Positions 7,397 to 17,168 of a stretch of DNA of 64,000 nucleotides are shown here, piece by piece. The stretch covers positions 25,954 through 89,953 of the forward strand of contig NZ_BMMV01000032.1 in the NCBI RefSeq assembly GCF_014646115.1. The letters are read 5' to 3'. Positions within the stretch are counted from its first letter, which is position 1. Each line of letters begins with the position of its first letter. The notes beneath the pieces are model-generated. The model ran no database searches and was not told the DNA's origin. It saw nothing but the letters and a program-made list of their open reading frames with translations. A program made the translations under genes and the position numbers. The stretch is from Streptomyces camponoticapitis. GTDB taxonomy: Bacteria > Actinomycetota > Actinomycetes > Streptomycetales > Streptomycetaceae.

Positions 7397-8623
7397 ATGG
7401 CCACCGCACAGCAGGTACCCGACATCCTGTCGGCCGAGTTCGCCGAGAATCCGTATCCCGCCTACCGGCTGATGCGTGAGAGCGCGCCGCTGATCTGGCA
7501 CGAGGCCACGAAGAGCTACCTCATCTCGCGGTACGAGGACGTGGAACGGGCCTTCAAGGACAAGGCGTCGGCGTTCACCACCGAGAACTACCACTGGCAG
7601 CTCGAACCCGTGCACGGGAAGACGATCCTCCAGCTGAGCGGCCGCGAACACGCCGTACGCCGCGCCCTGGTCGCACCCGCGTTCCGGGGCAGCGACCTGG
7701 AGGAGAGGTTCCTGCCGGTCATCGAGAGCAACAGCCGCCGGCTCATCGACACCTTCCGGCACACCGGGGGCGTCGACCTGGTGGACGCCTTCGCCACCCG
7801 CTTCCCCGTCAACGTCATCGCCGAGATGCTGGGCCTCGACCAGGCGGACCACGCCCGCTTCCACGGCTGGTACACCGCCGTCATAGCCTTCCTCGGCAAT
7901 CTCTCCGGTGATCCCGAGGTGACCGCGGCGGGCGAACGGACCCGGATCGAGTTCGCCGAGTACATGATCCCGATCATCCGCGACCGCCGGGAGAACCCGG
8001 GCGACGATCTGCTCTCGACCCTCTGCGCCGCCGAGGTCGACGGGGTGCGGATGAGCGACGAGGACATCAAGGCGTTCTGCAGTCTGTTGCTCGCGGCCGG
8101 CGGCGAGACCACCGACAAGGCCATCGCCTCGATCTTCGCGAATCTGCTGGCCCACCCGGAACAGCTCGCCGCCGTGAGGGAGGACCGGAGCCTGATGGAC
8201 CGGGCGTTCGCGGAGACGCTGCGGTTCACCCCGCCGGTGCACATGATCATGCGGCAGACGGCCCAGGAGGTCACGCTCAGCGGCGGCACCGTACCCGCGG
8301 GGGCCACCGTCACCTGCCTCATAGGCGCCGCCAACAGGGACGGTGACCGCTTCGCCGAGCCCGACACCTTCAACCTCTTCCGGGACGACCTGACGACGAC
8401 CACCGCGTTCTCCGCCGCCGCGGACCATCTGGCCTTCGCGCTCGGACGGCACTTCTGCGTGGGCGCGCTGCTGGCCAGGGCGGAGGTACGGGTGGGGGTG
8501 GGGCAACTGCTCGACGCGATGCCCGATCTGAGGCCGGCCAAGGGGTTCGACCCGGTCGAGCAGGGCGTGTTCACGCGCGGTCCGCGGTCGCTGCCGGTGG
8601 AGTTCACACCGGTCGGGAGCTGA
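7397..8623 (+). CDS. cytochrome P450 with canonical motifs
   Basis: A 408-residue bacterial class I P450. The I-helix has LLLAAGGETTDKA (acid-threonine pair intact), the K-helix has ETLRF (ExxR) and the heme loop is FALGRHFCVGALLAR with the proximal Cys. It would need external ferredoxin and ferredoxin reductase, neither of which is in the window. The ATG is preceded by GAGGGAG. It faces, tail to tail, the conservon operon that ends in another P450, with a shared terminator between them. Conservons in other Streptomyces are often flanked by P450 pairs of the CYP154 and CYP157 families, and this gene could be the CYP154-like partner, though I did not assign the family by alignment. The substrate is unknown. 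Confidence 0.93.
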   Translation: MATAQQVPDILSAEFAENPYPAYRLMRESAPLIWHEATKSYLISRYEDVERAFKDKASAFTTENYHWQLEPVHGKTILQLSGREHAVRRALVAPAFRGSDLEERFLPVIESNSRRLIDTFRHTGGVDLVDAFATRFPVNVIAEMLGLDQADHARFHGWYTAVIAFLGNLSGDPEVTAAGERTRIEFAEYMIPIIRDRRENPGDDLLSTLCAAEVDGVRMSDEDIKAFCSLLLAAGGETTDKAIASIFANLLAHPEQLAAVREDRSLMDRAFAETLRFTPPVHMIMRQTAQEVTLSGGTVPAGATVTCLIGAANRDGDRFAEPDTFNLFRDDLTTTTAFSAAADHLAFALGRHFCVGALLARAEVRVGVGQLLDAMPDLRPAKGFDPVEQGVFTRGPRSLPVEFTPVGS

Positions 8624-8648
8624 CCGCGCCGCGATTCGACGCTCTGCC

Positions 8649-8686
8649 GGTCGTCGTACGGGCTCCTCCGACCCCGTACGACGACC
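8649..8686. terminator. bidirectional terminator between two P450 genes
   Basis: A perfect 14-bp inverted repeat, GGTCGTCGTACGGG (8649-8662) with its complement at 8673-8686 and a 10-nt loop, sits between the convergent P450 genes. Confidence 0.75.
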
Positions 8687-8704
8687 GAGGACAGCGACAG
8701 GGAC

Positions 8705-10003
8705 TCACCGCACCACGGGGGTGAACTCCACCGGCAGCGCCGTCAGACCGCGCATCCAGATCGACGGCCGCCACGTCAACTCGTCCGGTTCCACGGCCAG
8801 TACGACGTCCGGCAGCCGCTCCAGCAGCGTCTCGACCGCCGTACGGGCGATCACGTCGGCCAGCAGCGGCGCCGGATACGGGCACCGGTGCTCGCCGTTG
8901 CTGAAGGACAGATGCGCCGAGTTCTCCGCGCCGATACGACCCTCCGGCCAGATCTGCGGATCGGTGTTGGCCGCCGCGAGCCCGAGGACCAGACAGTCGC
9001 CCGCCCTGATGTGCCGCCCGCCCAGCTGGGTGTCGCGGACCGCCCACCGGCCGATGAAGTTCTGCGTCGGAGTGTCCAGCCACAGCACCTCGTTGAGCGC
9101 CTGCCCGACACTCAGCCGCCCGCCCGACACGTTGAGCGCGAACCGGTCGTCGGTCAGCAGCAGACGCAGCGTGTTGCAGATCCAGTTGGCCGTCGGCTGC
9201 TGCGCCGCGGCGATGACGGAGATCAGATCCTGCACGATCTCCTCGTCCGCCAGCCCGGCCGGGTGCCCCAGCATCCGCGAGGTGACGTCCGAGCCGGGCC
9301 GGGCCCGCTTGTCCTTCACCAACTGCTGGATGCGCTCCTGCACCCGCGTGTACGCGGACACCGGGTCGTCTCCCTCCGCCGCGTCCAGCGACACCCGCAG
9401 ATCGCGTACGAGCTCCTCGGTGTTGGCGCCACCGGCCGGCATCCCGCACATCTGGACGGCGGCCCGCATCGGCAGCGCGTGGGCGTAGGAGGCCATCAAC
9501 TCGGCTTCCCCGACGCCCGCGAACACGTCGATCAGCTCCTCGGCGATCTGATGGCAGTCATGCGCCAGTTCGAACTGGTCGACCGCCTCCAGCGACCGGG
9601 TGATGACGCCGGCCCGCCGCCGGTGCTCGGCGCCCTCGGCGAACAGCACGGACGGCTGGTGGCCGACGTACGGCAGCAGCGGCCAGTCCGGGGGGATCGC
9701 CGCCCACTGGTTCCAGCGGCGGGAGTCCCGCGCGAACAGCTCGTCGTGGCCGGTGACATAGGTGACCTCGGAGTACCCGAGGACCAGCCAGGCCGGGATC
9801 CCGCCGTCCAGCAGGACGGGCGCCACCGGGCCGTGCTCGCGGCGCAGGCCGCGGTAGAGCTGGGACGGTGTCCGCTGGAACTCAAGACCGCTCAGCGGCA
9901 CCGATTCGGGGTGCGCGGCGGGGCAGCCGGGCGGCGGCTGCGCCTCGGGAAGCGCGCCCGGGGCGTCGAGGGTCTCGGGGTAGGGGGCGTGCGGATCGGT
10001 CAT
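8705..10003 (-). CDS. conservon-associated cytochrome P450 lacking ExxR arginine (CYP157-like)
   Basis: A 432-residue P450 and the last gene of the conservon operon. The heme loop is intact: HLSFSNGEHRCPYP with Cys373. Two otherwise near-universal motifs are altered. The K-helix reads E305-V-L-W308, so the ExxR arginine is replaced by tryptophan. The I-helix reads AAAQQPTANW, so the usual acid before Thr is Gln-Pro. CYP157 enzymes of Streptomyces conservons are known to lack ExxR, so this is probably a family trait and not damage. The ATG at 10003 overlaps the GTPase stop codon as ATGA, implying translational coupling. A role tied to the conservon complex is inferred; no substrate can be given. 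Confidence 0.9.
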   Translation of the reverse strand: MTDPHAPYPETLDAPGALPEAQPPPGCPAAHPESVPLSGLEFQRTPSQLYRGLRREHGPVAPVLLDGGIPAWLVLGYSEVTYVTGHDELFARDSRRWNQWAAIPPDWPLLPYVGHQPSVLFAEGAEHRRRAGVITRSLEAVDQFELAHDCHQIAEELIDVFAGVGEAELMASYAHALPMRAAVQMCGMPAGGANTEELVRDLRVSLDAAEGDDPVSAYTRVQERIQQLVKDKRARPGSDVTSRMLGHPAGLADEEIVQDLISVIAAAQQPTANWICNTLRLLLTDDRFALNVSGGRLSVGQALNEVLWLDTPTQNFIGRWAVRDTQLGGRHIRAGDCLVLGLAAANTDPQIWPEGRIGAENSAHLSFSNGEHRCPYPAPLLADVIARTAVETLLERLPDVVLAVEPDELTWRPSIWMRGLTALPVEFTPVVR

Positions 10004-10614
10004 GGTGTCGACTCCCGTGCAATCGCCAGTTCGTAAAGGTGGTCCACGAGAGCGATCAGGACGTTCTTGCCGGACGAGCGGACCCGCGCGTCGCAGTTGA
10101 TCAGCGGCACGTGGTCGGGCAGGGACAGCGCCTGCCGGATCTCGTCGAGCGAGAACGAGGAGACGTCGTCGTCGAACCGGTTGACCGCGACCACGAACGG
10201 CGTCCTGTGATGCTCCAGCCGGTCGATCGCGTACCAGGACTCGCTCATCCGCCGGGTGTCGACCAGGACGACCGCGCCCAGCGTGCCGGAGAAGAGGCTG
10301 TCCCACAGGAACCAGAACCGCTCCTGTCCGGGCGCGCCGAACAGATAGAGCACCACCCGGTCGGTGAGGCTGATCCGGCCGAAGTCGAAGGCGACCGTCG
10401 TCGTGGCCTTCGTGGTGAGACCGGCGGTCTCGTCGACACCGACACCCGCCTGCGTCATCACCTCCTCGGTGTTGAGCGGACGGATCTCGCTCACCGACCG
10501 GACGAGGGTCGTCTTGCCGACCCCGAAGCCGCCCACGATCACGATCTTGAGTCCGGTCTCCGCCGCGTCGGCCAGCGGGGTTCGGGCGGGCAGCTCAGAG
10601 GTTGCGGAGTCCAT
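10000..10614 (-). CDS. cvnD: CvnD, conservon Ras-like GTPase
   Basis: A 204-residue small GTPase of the conservon (ATP/GTP-binding) family. The P-loop GGFGVGKTTLVRSVSE lies near residues 28-43, the G3 region reads GAPGQERFWFLWD where Ras has DTAGQ, and the base-recognition motif is NRFD. A prenylation-like C-terminus is absent. In conservons this protein cycles GTP at the membrane together with CvnA, B and C, in a complex compared with eukaryotic G-protein-coupled systems. The first 20 nt overlap the end of cvnC, and the ATG is supported by AAGGAGG 8 nt upstream. The stop overlaps the P450 start. Confidence 0.93.
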   Translation of the reverse strand: MDSATSELPARTPLADAAETGLKIVIVGGFGVGKTTLVRSVSEIRPLNTEEVMTQAGVGVDETAGLTTKATTTVAFDFGRISLTDRVVLYLFGAPGQERFWFLWDSLFSGTLGAVVLVDTRRMSESWYAIDRLEHHRTPFVVAVNRFDDDVSSFSLDEIRQALSLPDHVPLINCDARVRSSGKNVLIALVDHLYELAIARESTP

Positions 10615-10954
10615 GGAGCACCTCCTTCAAGAGGGCCGGGTCGGGCAGGGCGGAGACGGACCGCCCCGCGCGCGGATGGCGGGCGGTGATCCGGCCCGTC
10701 GCCCGGAGGTCGCCGAGCAGGATCCGTACGACGGTCACCGGCAGTCCCAGCTCCGCCGAGATCTCCACGACCGCCGTGGGGCGACGGCAGAGTTCGAGGA
10801 TCGCGTGGTGTTCCCACTGCGTTCCCCGGGTCGGCGCGCACTCGCTGACGATCAGTGTGACCAGGTCGAATACGTCGTGGTCGGCGCGGCTGCGGCCACC
10901 GGTGACGGTGTACAGCCGGTCGGGATCGCCGATGTCCACGGGCCCGCGGGTCAT
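10595..10954 (-). CDS. cvnC: CvnC, DUF742 conservon protein
   Basis: A 119-residue DUF742 protein. It has the family pattern RLYTVTGGRSRADHD near the N-terminus and a winged-helix-like core (ILELCRRPTAVVEISAELGLPVTVVRILLGDL) that resembles a MarR/HTH fold, then ends LLKEVLHGLRNL. In conservons this protein interacts with the sensor and GTPase components; DNA binding has not been demonstrated to my knowledge. The ATG overlaps the cvnB stop codon (ATGA), and the last codons overlap cvnD. The tight overlaps indicate one transcript with equimolar translation. Confidence 0.92.
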   Translation of the reverse strand: MTRGPVDIGDPDRLYTVTGGRSRADHDVFDLVTLIVSECAPTRGTQWEHHAILELCRRPTAVVEISAELGLPVTVVRILLGDLRATGRITARHPRAGRSVSALPDPALLKEVLHGLRNL

Positions 10955-11382
10955 GACGGGGCGGCCTCGGAGGCCACCGGGGTCCGGGGCTCGGCGCGCA
11001 GATGCTCGCCGATCTGGTCGACGAACTCCGTCATCCGATGGCCGACCACGCCCGGATCGGCGCCGTCGGCGGCCACCACCGCGAGATGCGCGCCGTCGCC
11101 CGCCTCCACGATGAAGAGCAGGCCGCCGTGGAACTCCGTCATCGAGTGGCGTACGCCGCCTGTGCCGTTGCCGAACTCGACGGAGGCGCCCTGCGCGAGG
11201 GCCTGGATGCCCGAGCAGATCGCGGCCAGTTGGTCGGCCTGGTCGAGCGTCAGATGGCGGCTCCAGCAGAGCTTGAGACCGTCGCGCGACAGCACCAGGG
11301 CGTGCCGGGTGCCGGGAGTGCGCTCCAGCAGGCTCTCCAGGAGCCAGGTCAGGCTGTTGTCAGTCGTCGGAAGGGGGTGCAT
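10951..11382 (-). CDS. cvnB: CvnB, roadblock/LC7 conservon protein
   Basis: A 143-residue roadblock/LC7 domain protein. Family features include the N-terminal helix LTWLLESLLERTPG, the strand HALVLSRDGLKLCWS, a long helix LDQADQLAAICSGIQALAQGAS and the later strands GLLFIVEAGDGAHLAVVA. Roadblock proteins act as regulatory partners or GTPase-activating subunits of small GTPases (MglB acts on MglA), so CvnB is the likely partner of CvnD. A disordered tail follows residue 125. It lies 170 nt downstream of cvnA and overlaps cvnC by 4 nt. Confidence 0.92.
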   Translation of the reverse strand: MHPLPTTDNSLTWLLESLLERTPGTRHALVLSRDGLKLCWSRHLTLDQADQLAAICSGIQALAQGASVEFGNGTGGVRHSMTEFHGGLLFIVEAGDGAHLAVVAADGADPGVVGHRMTEFVDQIGEHLRAEPRTPVASEAAPS

Positions 11383-11552
11383 GGGTTGCGTGGGGCGGGA
11401 TCCGCCGGGGGAAGCGGATCGTCGGCCCGTGCCTCCAATCTCACGTACTCGCGTTGCTCACGTTCGCTGACGGGGTGGGCGCCGGCCGTGCCGCTGATCC
11501 CCGGTCTGTCTGCGGGGCTGCTTCCGGCGCCGTACGGGGAACGACGAGCACC

Positions 11553-13343
<1,791 letters not shown>

Positions 13344-13680
13344 TCCGCGGTCCCTCGGTGTTCGAGTGCGGGGGGGAAACAGACCGGCCGACCGGCGCGC
13401 GGCGGCCGTGGTGGGAGGCGCCGGTCACCGACCGGAACGGTGAGGCCGGGTCGGGTGTGGCGTTGCCGTGTGTGACGTTCACGCTACTCAGACGGTGCGT
13501 CGCGGCAGGGGCGCCGGGGGCGAGTGACCACCAATGAGGGAGTCAGCCGGGAAGTCGCCCACGCGGACGGTGAGGTCGTGGTAGACGCGCGGGGCCGGTG
13601 GTGGCGTGGGGCGGCCGTTGAGTCTGGCCGTGGGGTGAACGTCACAACAGGGAGCGCCGACCGCCCGATACCGTGGGCGG
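13344..13680. other. intergenic region between cvnA and the acyltransferase gene
   Basis: A 337-nt divergent intergenic region with no convincing gene. It should hold the conservon promoter (minus strand). On the plus strand a TACCGT hexamer at 13669-13674 lies just upstream of the GTG at 13681, which suggests a leaderless transcript for the acyltransferase. I saw no clear palindrome. Confidence 0.5.
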
Positions 13681-14424
13681 GTGCCCAAGAGCCGAAACAC
13701 GTTCTCCTCGCTGAGCGCCTGGCGCCGCCGCCTTGTCTCGCGCGCCGTCCAGGGCGGCTGGCGGTGGGTCCAGGAGGCGGGCGCGGTCAGCGCGGAGCAT
13801 CCGGGAAAGCTGCGCTTCCGCCGGATCGGTACCGGGACCCGGCTCGCCTTCCCGCAGGGCACCGTCTTCGGTGAGGCGTGGATCGAGCTGGGTGACCACT
13901 GCGTCATAGGTGAACGCGTCACCCTGACCGCCGGGATGATGCCCGGCCTCGACCTGGGCGCGGAGCCGATCCTGCGGTTCGGTGACGGCGTCGTCCTCGG
14001 CCGCGGCAGCCATGTCATCGCCGACACGGCCGTGACCATAGGCTCGGACACCTACTGCGGGCCGTACGTCTACATCACCTCGACCAACCACAGTTACGAC
14101 GATCCGCGGGAGCCCGTCGGCAAGCAGTGGCCCCGTACGGAACCGGTCTCCGTGGGGCCGGGCTGCTGGCTGGGCACCGGCGCGGTGATCCTCCCCGGGG
14201 CACGGCTGGGGCGCAACGTGGTGGTCGCGGCGGGGGCGGTCGTACGCGGTGAGGTGCCCGACCACTGTGTGGTGGCGGGGGCCCCCGCGCGGGTCGTACG
14301 GCGCTGGGACGAGGAGCGGGGCTGGCAGCCGCCGTTGCGTACGCCCGCGCCCGTACCGATCCCGGAGGGTGTCACTCCGGAGCAGCTGGTGGCGCTCTCC
14401 GAGCTGGATCCGGACCGGTCCTGA
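13681..14424 (+). CDS. acyltransferase of the left-handed beta-helix family
   Basis: A 247-residue hexapeptide-repeat acyltransferase of the CysE/LacA/NodL fold. Repeats such as VIGERVTLTAGM, VLGRGSHVIAD and VTIGSDTYCGPYVYI build the helix. The catalytic His of the family is likely in ITSTNHSYDDP, where the N-H-x-x-D pattern matches the maltose/galactoside acetyltransferase active site. Late turns IGPGCWLGTGAVILPGARLG and VVAGAPARVV close the coil. These enzymes transfer acetyl or another acyl group from CoA to a sugar or small molecule, and the acceptor here is unknown. The GTG start is preceded by a -10-like hexamer at 13669-13674. It stands alone, convergent with the EamA transporter. Confidence 0.8.
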   Translation: MPKSRNTFSSLSAWRRRLVSRAVQGGWRWVQEAGAVSAEHPGKLRFRRIGTGTRLAFPQGTVFGEAWIELGDHCVIGERVTLTAGMMPGLDLGAEPILRFGDGVVLGRGSHVIADTAVTIGSDTYCGPYVYITSTNHSYDDPREPVGKQWPRTEPVSVGPGCWLGTGAVILPGARLGRNVVVAAGAVVRGEVPDHCVVAGAPARVVRRWDEERGWQPPLRTPAPVPIPEGVTPEQLVALSELDPDRS

Positions 14425-14445
14425 CCGGACTGCCGCGGACGGGGG

Positions 14446-15312
14446 TCAGCCCGCCGCCAGCAGGACCGTGCCGATCAGCGCGAGCCCGGCGCCCGCCGCC
14501 TGGACCGCGCGCAGTCTCTCCTTCAGGACACCGCGTGCGGCCAGGGCCGTGATCACCGGATACAGGGAGGCGAGGACGGCCGCCACGGTCACGGGGCCGT
14601 TCTGCGCCGCGATCGAGTACGTCCCGTTGGCGGCCACGTCCGCGAGGCCGACGAACGCCAGCGCGGGCAGGGCCGTTCGGATCACCCGGCTCCCGCCGCC
14701 CTCGGGCAGCGCGGGCGCACCCCGCCGTACCGACACGTACAGCGCGGCCCCGCCGACAGCGACGTTGGTCACGCGCTGCACGAAGAGCGCCAGGAACAGG
14801 CCGGTGATCGTCGTCGACGCCTCGGAGATCAGCGCCATGACCGCGCCGAAGCCGAACGCGGCGACCAGCGTCAGCGCGATCGCCTGGCGCCGGACGGCCG
14901 CTCCGCGCAGTTCGGGCCCGCCGGCCAGCACGATGCCCACGACGGCCACGGCGATCCCGGCGACCTGGAGCAGTCCGGGCCGCTCACCGACGACGAGGCC
15001 CACGCCCACCGGTACGACCACGCCGATCGAGGCGAGCGGCGACACCACGCCCATCGGGCCGAGCGCGAGGGCTTTGTAGAAGGCGAGCATGGCGACGGGC
15101 CCGACGACTCCGGCCCCGACCGCGTACCAGAGCAGCGGTCCGGCCTCGGACCAGGCGCCGGTCGCGAGGACGATCGCACCGAGGACGACGACCGCTATCG
15201 CCTGCGAGACCACGACCACGGTCAGGGCGGGTACGCGCCGGGCGAGTACCCCACCGCCGAAGTCGGCCAGACCCCAGAGCAGGCATGTGGCCAGCGCGAA
15301 CAGTGCGGTCAT
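14446..15312 (-). CDS. EamA/DMT family exporter
   Basis: A 288-residue membrane protein with ten hydrophobic segments in two similar halves, the EamA duplication. Motifs include LLWGLADFGGGVLARRVPA in helix 1, PLASIGVVVPVGVGLVVGERPG at the end of the first half, and LASLYPVITALAARGVLKERL near the end of the second (the P-V-x-T-x-x-x-A-x-x-x-L-x-E pattern). DMT proteins export metabolites such as amino acids or drugs. The ATG at 15312 (MTALFALATC) is preferred over an upstream TTG-initiated frame. It is divergent from an XRE-cupin regulator with a palindrome between them, a layout typical of a regulator controlling its neighbouring transporter. Confidence 0.87.
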   Translation of the reverse strand: MTALFALATCLLWGLADFGGGVLARRVPALTVVVVSQAIAVVVLGAIVLATGAWSEAGPLLWYAVGAGVVGPVAMLAFYKALALGPMGVVSPLASIGVVVPVGVGLVVGERPGLLQVAGIAVAVVGIVLAGGPELRGAAVRRQAIALTLVAAFGFGAVMALISEASTTITGLFLALFVQRVTNVAVGGAALYVSVRRGAPALPEGGGSRVIRTALPALAFVGLADVAANGTYSIAAQNGPVTVAAVLASLYPVITALAARGVLKERLRAVQAAGAGLALIGTVLLAAG

Positions 15313-15333
15313 GACGCGAACCTCGCCAGTACA

Positions 15334-15360
15334 GTGTGGTGAACGGTTGGTACACCACAC
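15334..15360. promoter_or_regulatory. candidate operator: GTGTGGTG-N11-CACCACAC palindrome
   Basis: A perfect 8-bp inverted repeat separated by 11 nt in the 95-nt intergenic region between the EamA exporter and the XRE-cupin regulator. It lies 22 nt upstream of the exporter start. Next to it are two CATTGAA direct repeats (15373-15379 and 15386-15392, 13-bp period), close to the regulator start. Either could be the XRE protein's binding site. Confidence 0.5.
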
Positions 15361-15407
15361 CGTAGTGCAGTCCATTGAACTCTGTCATTGAATATATTGG
15401 ACGGAAT

Positions 15408-15980
15408 GTGTCGGACCTCGATCAGCTGACCCAGTCGCTCGCCCGCAATCTCAAACGGTGGCGCGGCGAGAGAGCCTTCACCCTCGACGCCCTGGCGGCC
15501 CGGTCGGGCGTCAGCCGGGGCATGATCATCCAGATCGAGCAGGCCCGCACCAACCCCAGCGTCGGTACGACGGTGAAACTCGCCGACGCGCTCGGCATCA
15601 GCATCACCACACTCCTCGACTACGAGCAGGGCCCGCAGGTCAGGGTCGTACCCGCCGACCAGACCGTCCGTATGTGGTCCACCGAGGCGGGCAGCGCCAC
15701 CGTCCTGCTGGTCGGGACCGAGTCCCGGGGCCCGCTCGAACTGTGGTCCTGGAAGCTGATGCCGGGCGAACACAGCGACTCCGACGCGCACCCGGAGGGC
15801 ACGACCGAACTCCTGCACGTCACCGCGGGTGAGCTGACCCTCGTGGTGGACGGCGTGTCACATCCCGTCGCCGAGGGATCGTCCGCGGTTTTCGAGGCGA
15901 ACGTGCCGCACACCTACCGCAACGACGGCGGGACGACGGTCGAGATGACCATGGCCGTCTCCATCCCGCCGGCGCGCTGA
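15408..15980 (+). CDS. XRE-family regulator with C-terminal cupin domain
   Basis: A 190-residue transcription factor. Residues about 9-63 form a lambda-repressor-type helix-turn-helix (LARNLKRWRGERAFTLDALAARSGVSRGMIIQIEQARTNPSVGT). The C-terminal half is a small beta-barrel cupin (ESRGPLELWSWKLMPGEHSDSDAHPEGTTELLHVTAGEL) that probably binds a small effector; the usual cupin metal histidines are only partly present. This architecture is common in regulators of amino-acid and amine metabolism and of efflux. The GTG at 15408 is preferred because it begins right at the conserved domain; a TTG 33 nt upstream (15375) would add eleven residues outside the family pattern. It probably regulates itself and the divergent EamA exporter. 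Confidence 0.88.
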   Translation: MSDLDQLTQSLARNLKRWRGERAFTLDALAARSGVSRGMIIQIEQARTNPSVGTTVKLADALGISITTLLDYEQGPQVRVVPADQTVRMWSTEAGSATVLLVGTESRGPLELWSWKLMPGEHSDSDAHPEGTTELLHVTAGELTLVVDGVSHPVAEGSSAVFEANVPHTYRNDGGTTVEMTMAVSIPPAR

Positions 15981-16058
15981 GCGCTTCCGCCGCCCGCCGC
16001 CGGTAGCCCGCCCCACCGGCCGTTCCGGGCCGTCGGGCCGCCTGTTAGCTTGACGCCC

Positions 16059-16622
16059 ATGCGCGCCCCCATCGGAGACTTCGACAACGCCCGACCCGCC
16101 CCCGACTGCCTCGACCTGCTCACGGAGCCCGTCGCCGCCGCCGTACGGGCCTGGCAGGGCGATGTGCCCGCCGACCAACTGCTCTACGTGGACACCGACC
16201 CGGAGATCGCGGACACCGCCGCCTTCGTGGAGCACCACGGCGCCGATCTGCTCGACAGCTCGGCCAACTGCGTCGTCGTCGCGGGCAAGCGCGGCGGCGA
16301 ATCCACGCTGGCCGCCTGTCTCGTGCTCTCCAGGACCCGCGTCGACGTCAACGGAGTCGTACGCAAACAACTGGGCGCGCGCAAGGCCTCGTTCGCCCCG
16401 ATGGACACCGCGACCGGCGAGACGGGCATGGAGTACGGCGGCATCACCCCGATCGGCCTTCCCACCGGCTGGACCGTCCTCGTGGACGCCGCGGTGGTGG
16501 ACACCGAATGGGTCCTGATCGGCAGCGGCCGCCGCCGGGGCAAGCTGATCGTCCCGGGCAAGGCGTTCGCCACCCTGCCGGGGGCCGTGATCATCGACGG
16601 TCTCGGCGTCATCGCGAACTGA
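16059..16622 (+). CDS. YbaK/EbsC-type aminoacyl-tRNA deacylase domain protein
   Basis: A 187-residue single-domain protein of the YbaK family, which hydrolyses mischarged aminoacyl-tRNAs in trans. Family features: the strand NCVVVAGKRGGESTLAACLVL, the conserved Lys/Arg region VVRKQLGARKASFAPMDTA, the glycine motif GMEYGGITPIGLPTGWTVLVD, and the late IGSGRRRGKLIVPGKAFATLPGA. The tRNA specificity (Cys-tRNAPro, Ala-tRNAPro or another) cannot be told by eye. The ATG at 16059 follows a TAGCTT hexamer by 7 nt, as in leaderless genes. A 16-bp hairpin after the stop ends both this gene and the convergent CoA-binding gene. Confidence 0.85.
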   Translation: MRAPIGDFDNARPAPDCLDLLTEPVAAAVRAWQGDVPADQLLYVDTDPEIADTAAFVEHHGADLLDSSANCVVVAGKRGGESTLAACLVLSRTRVDVNGVVRKQLGARKASFAPMDTATGETGMEYGGITPIGLPTGWTVLVDAAVVDTEWVLIGSGRRRGKLIVPGKAFATLPGAVIIDGLGVIAN

Positions 16623-16623
16623 A

Positions 16624-16658
16624 AGTCGCGACTGCCGGGCGGCCCGGCAGTCGCGACT
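16624..16658. terminator. bidirectional terminator, 16-bp perfect stem
   Basis: AGTCGCGACTGCCGGG (16624-16639), loop CGG, and the exact complement at 16643-16658. It lies between convergent genes and begins 2 nt after the YbaK stop codon. Confidence 0.85.
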
Positions 16659-16682
16659 CCAATCGAAGCTCTTCCGAAACGC

Positions 16683-17090
16683 TCAGCCCAGCAGTGGGAT
16701 CTCGATCGCCGGGCAGCGGTCCATCACCATGTCGAGTCCGGCCGCCTGTGTACGCTCGTACGCCTGGTCGTCGATCACTCCGAGCTGGAACCAGACCGCC
16801 TTCGCGCCGATCGCGACCGCCTCGTCCGCGACAACGCCCGCCAGCTCGCTGTTGACGAAAACGTCCACCACGTCCACCGGGAACGGGATCTCCGCCAGCG
16901 ACGCGTACCCCTTCTCCCCGTGGACCGTGTCCGCCTTGGGGTGGACGGGGACGACCCGCTTGCCGAAGCGCTGGAGCACCGACGCCACGCCGTACGCCGC
17001 CCGGGACCGGTTGTTGGAGAGGCCCACCACCGCCCAGGTGTCACCCGTGGAGGTCAGGATCCTGCGGATCGTCTCATCGTCTGCATACAT
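16683..17090 (-). CDS. CoA-binding domain protein (YccU-like)
   Basis: A 135-residue Rossmann-fold protein of the small stand-alone CoA_binding family. Typical segments are WAVVGLSNNRSRAAYGVASVLQRFGKRVVPVHPKA, FPVDVVDVFVNSELAG and IGAKAVWFQLGVIDDQAYERTQAAGLDMVMDRCPAIE. The conserved C-P-x-I-E near the end matches other family members. The biochemical role is not established; CoA binding is inferred from homology to succinyl-CoA synthetase domains. The ATG at 17090 gives the expected family length. Confidence 0.85.
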   Translation of the reverse strand: MYADDETIRRILTSTGDTWAVVGLSNNRSRAAYGVASVLQRFGKRVVPVHPKADTVHGEKGYASLAEIPFPVDVVDVFVNSELAGVVADEAVAIGAKAVWFQLGVIDDQAYERTQAAGLDMVMDRCPAIEIPLLG

Positions 17091-17168
17091 GCAACTGACA
17101 ACCGGGAGTACGGCCCCGCAATTCCCCCGCCGTACCCGGACCGGGGCCGGAGAGCCTAGGGTGGCGCG

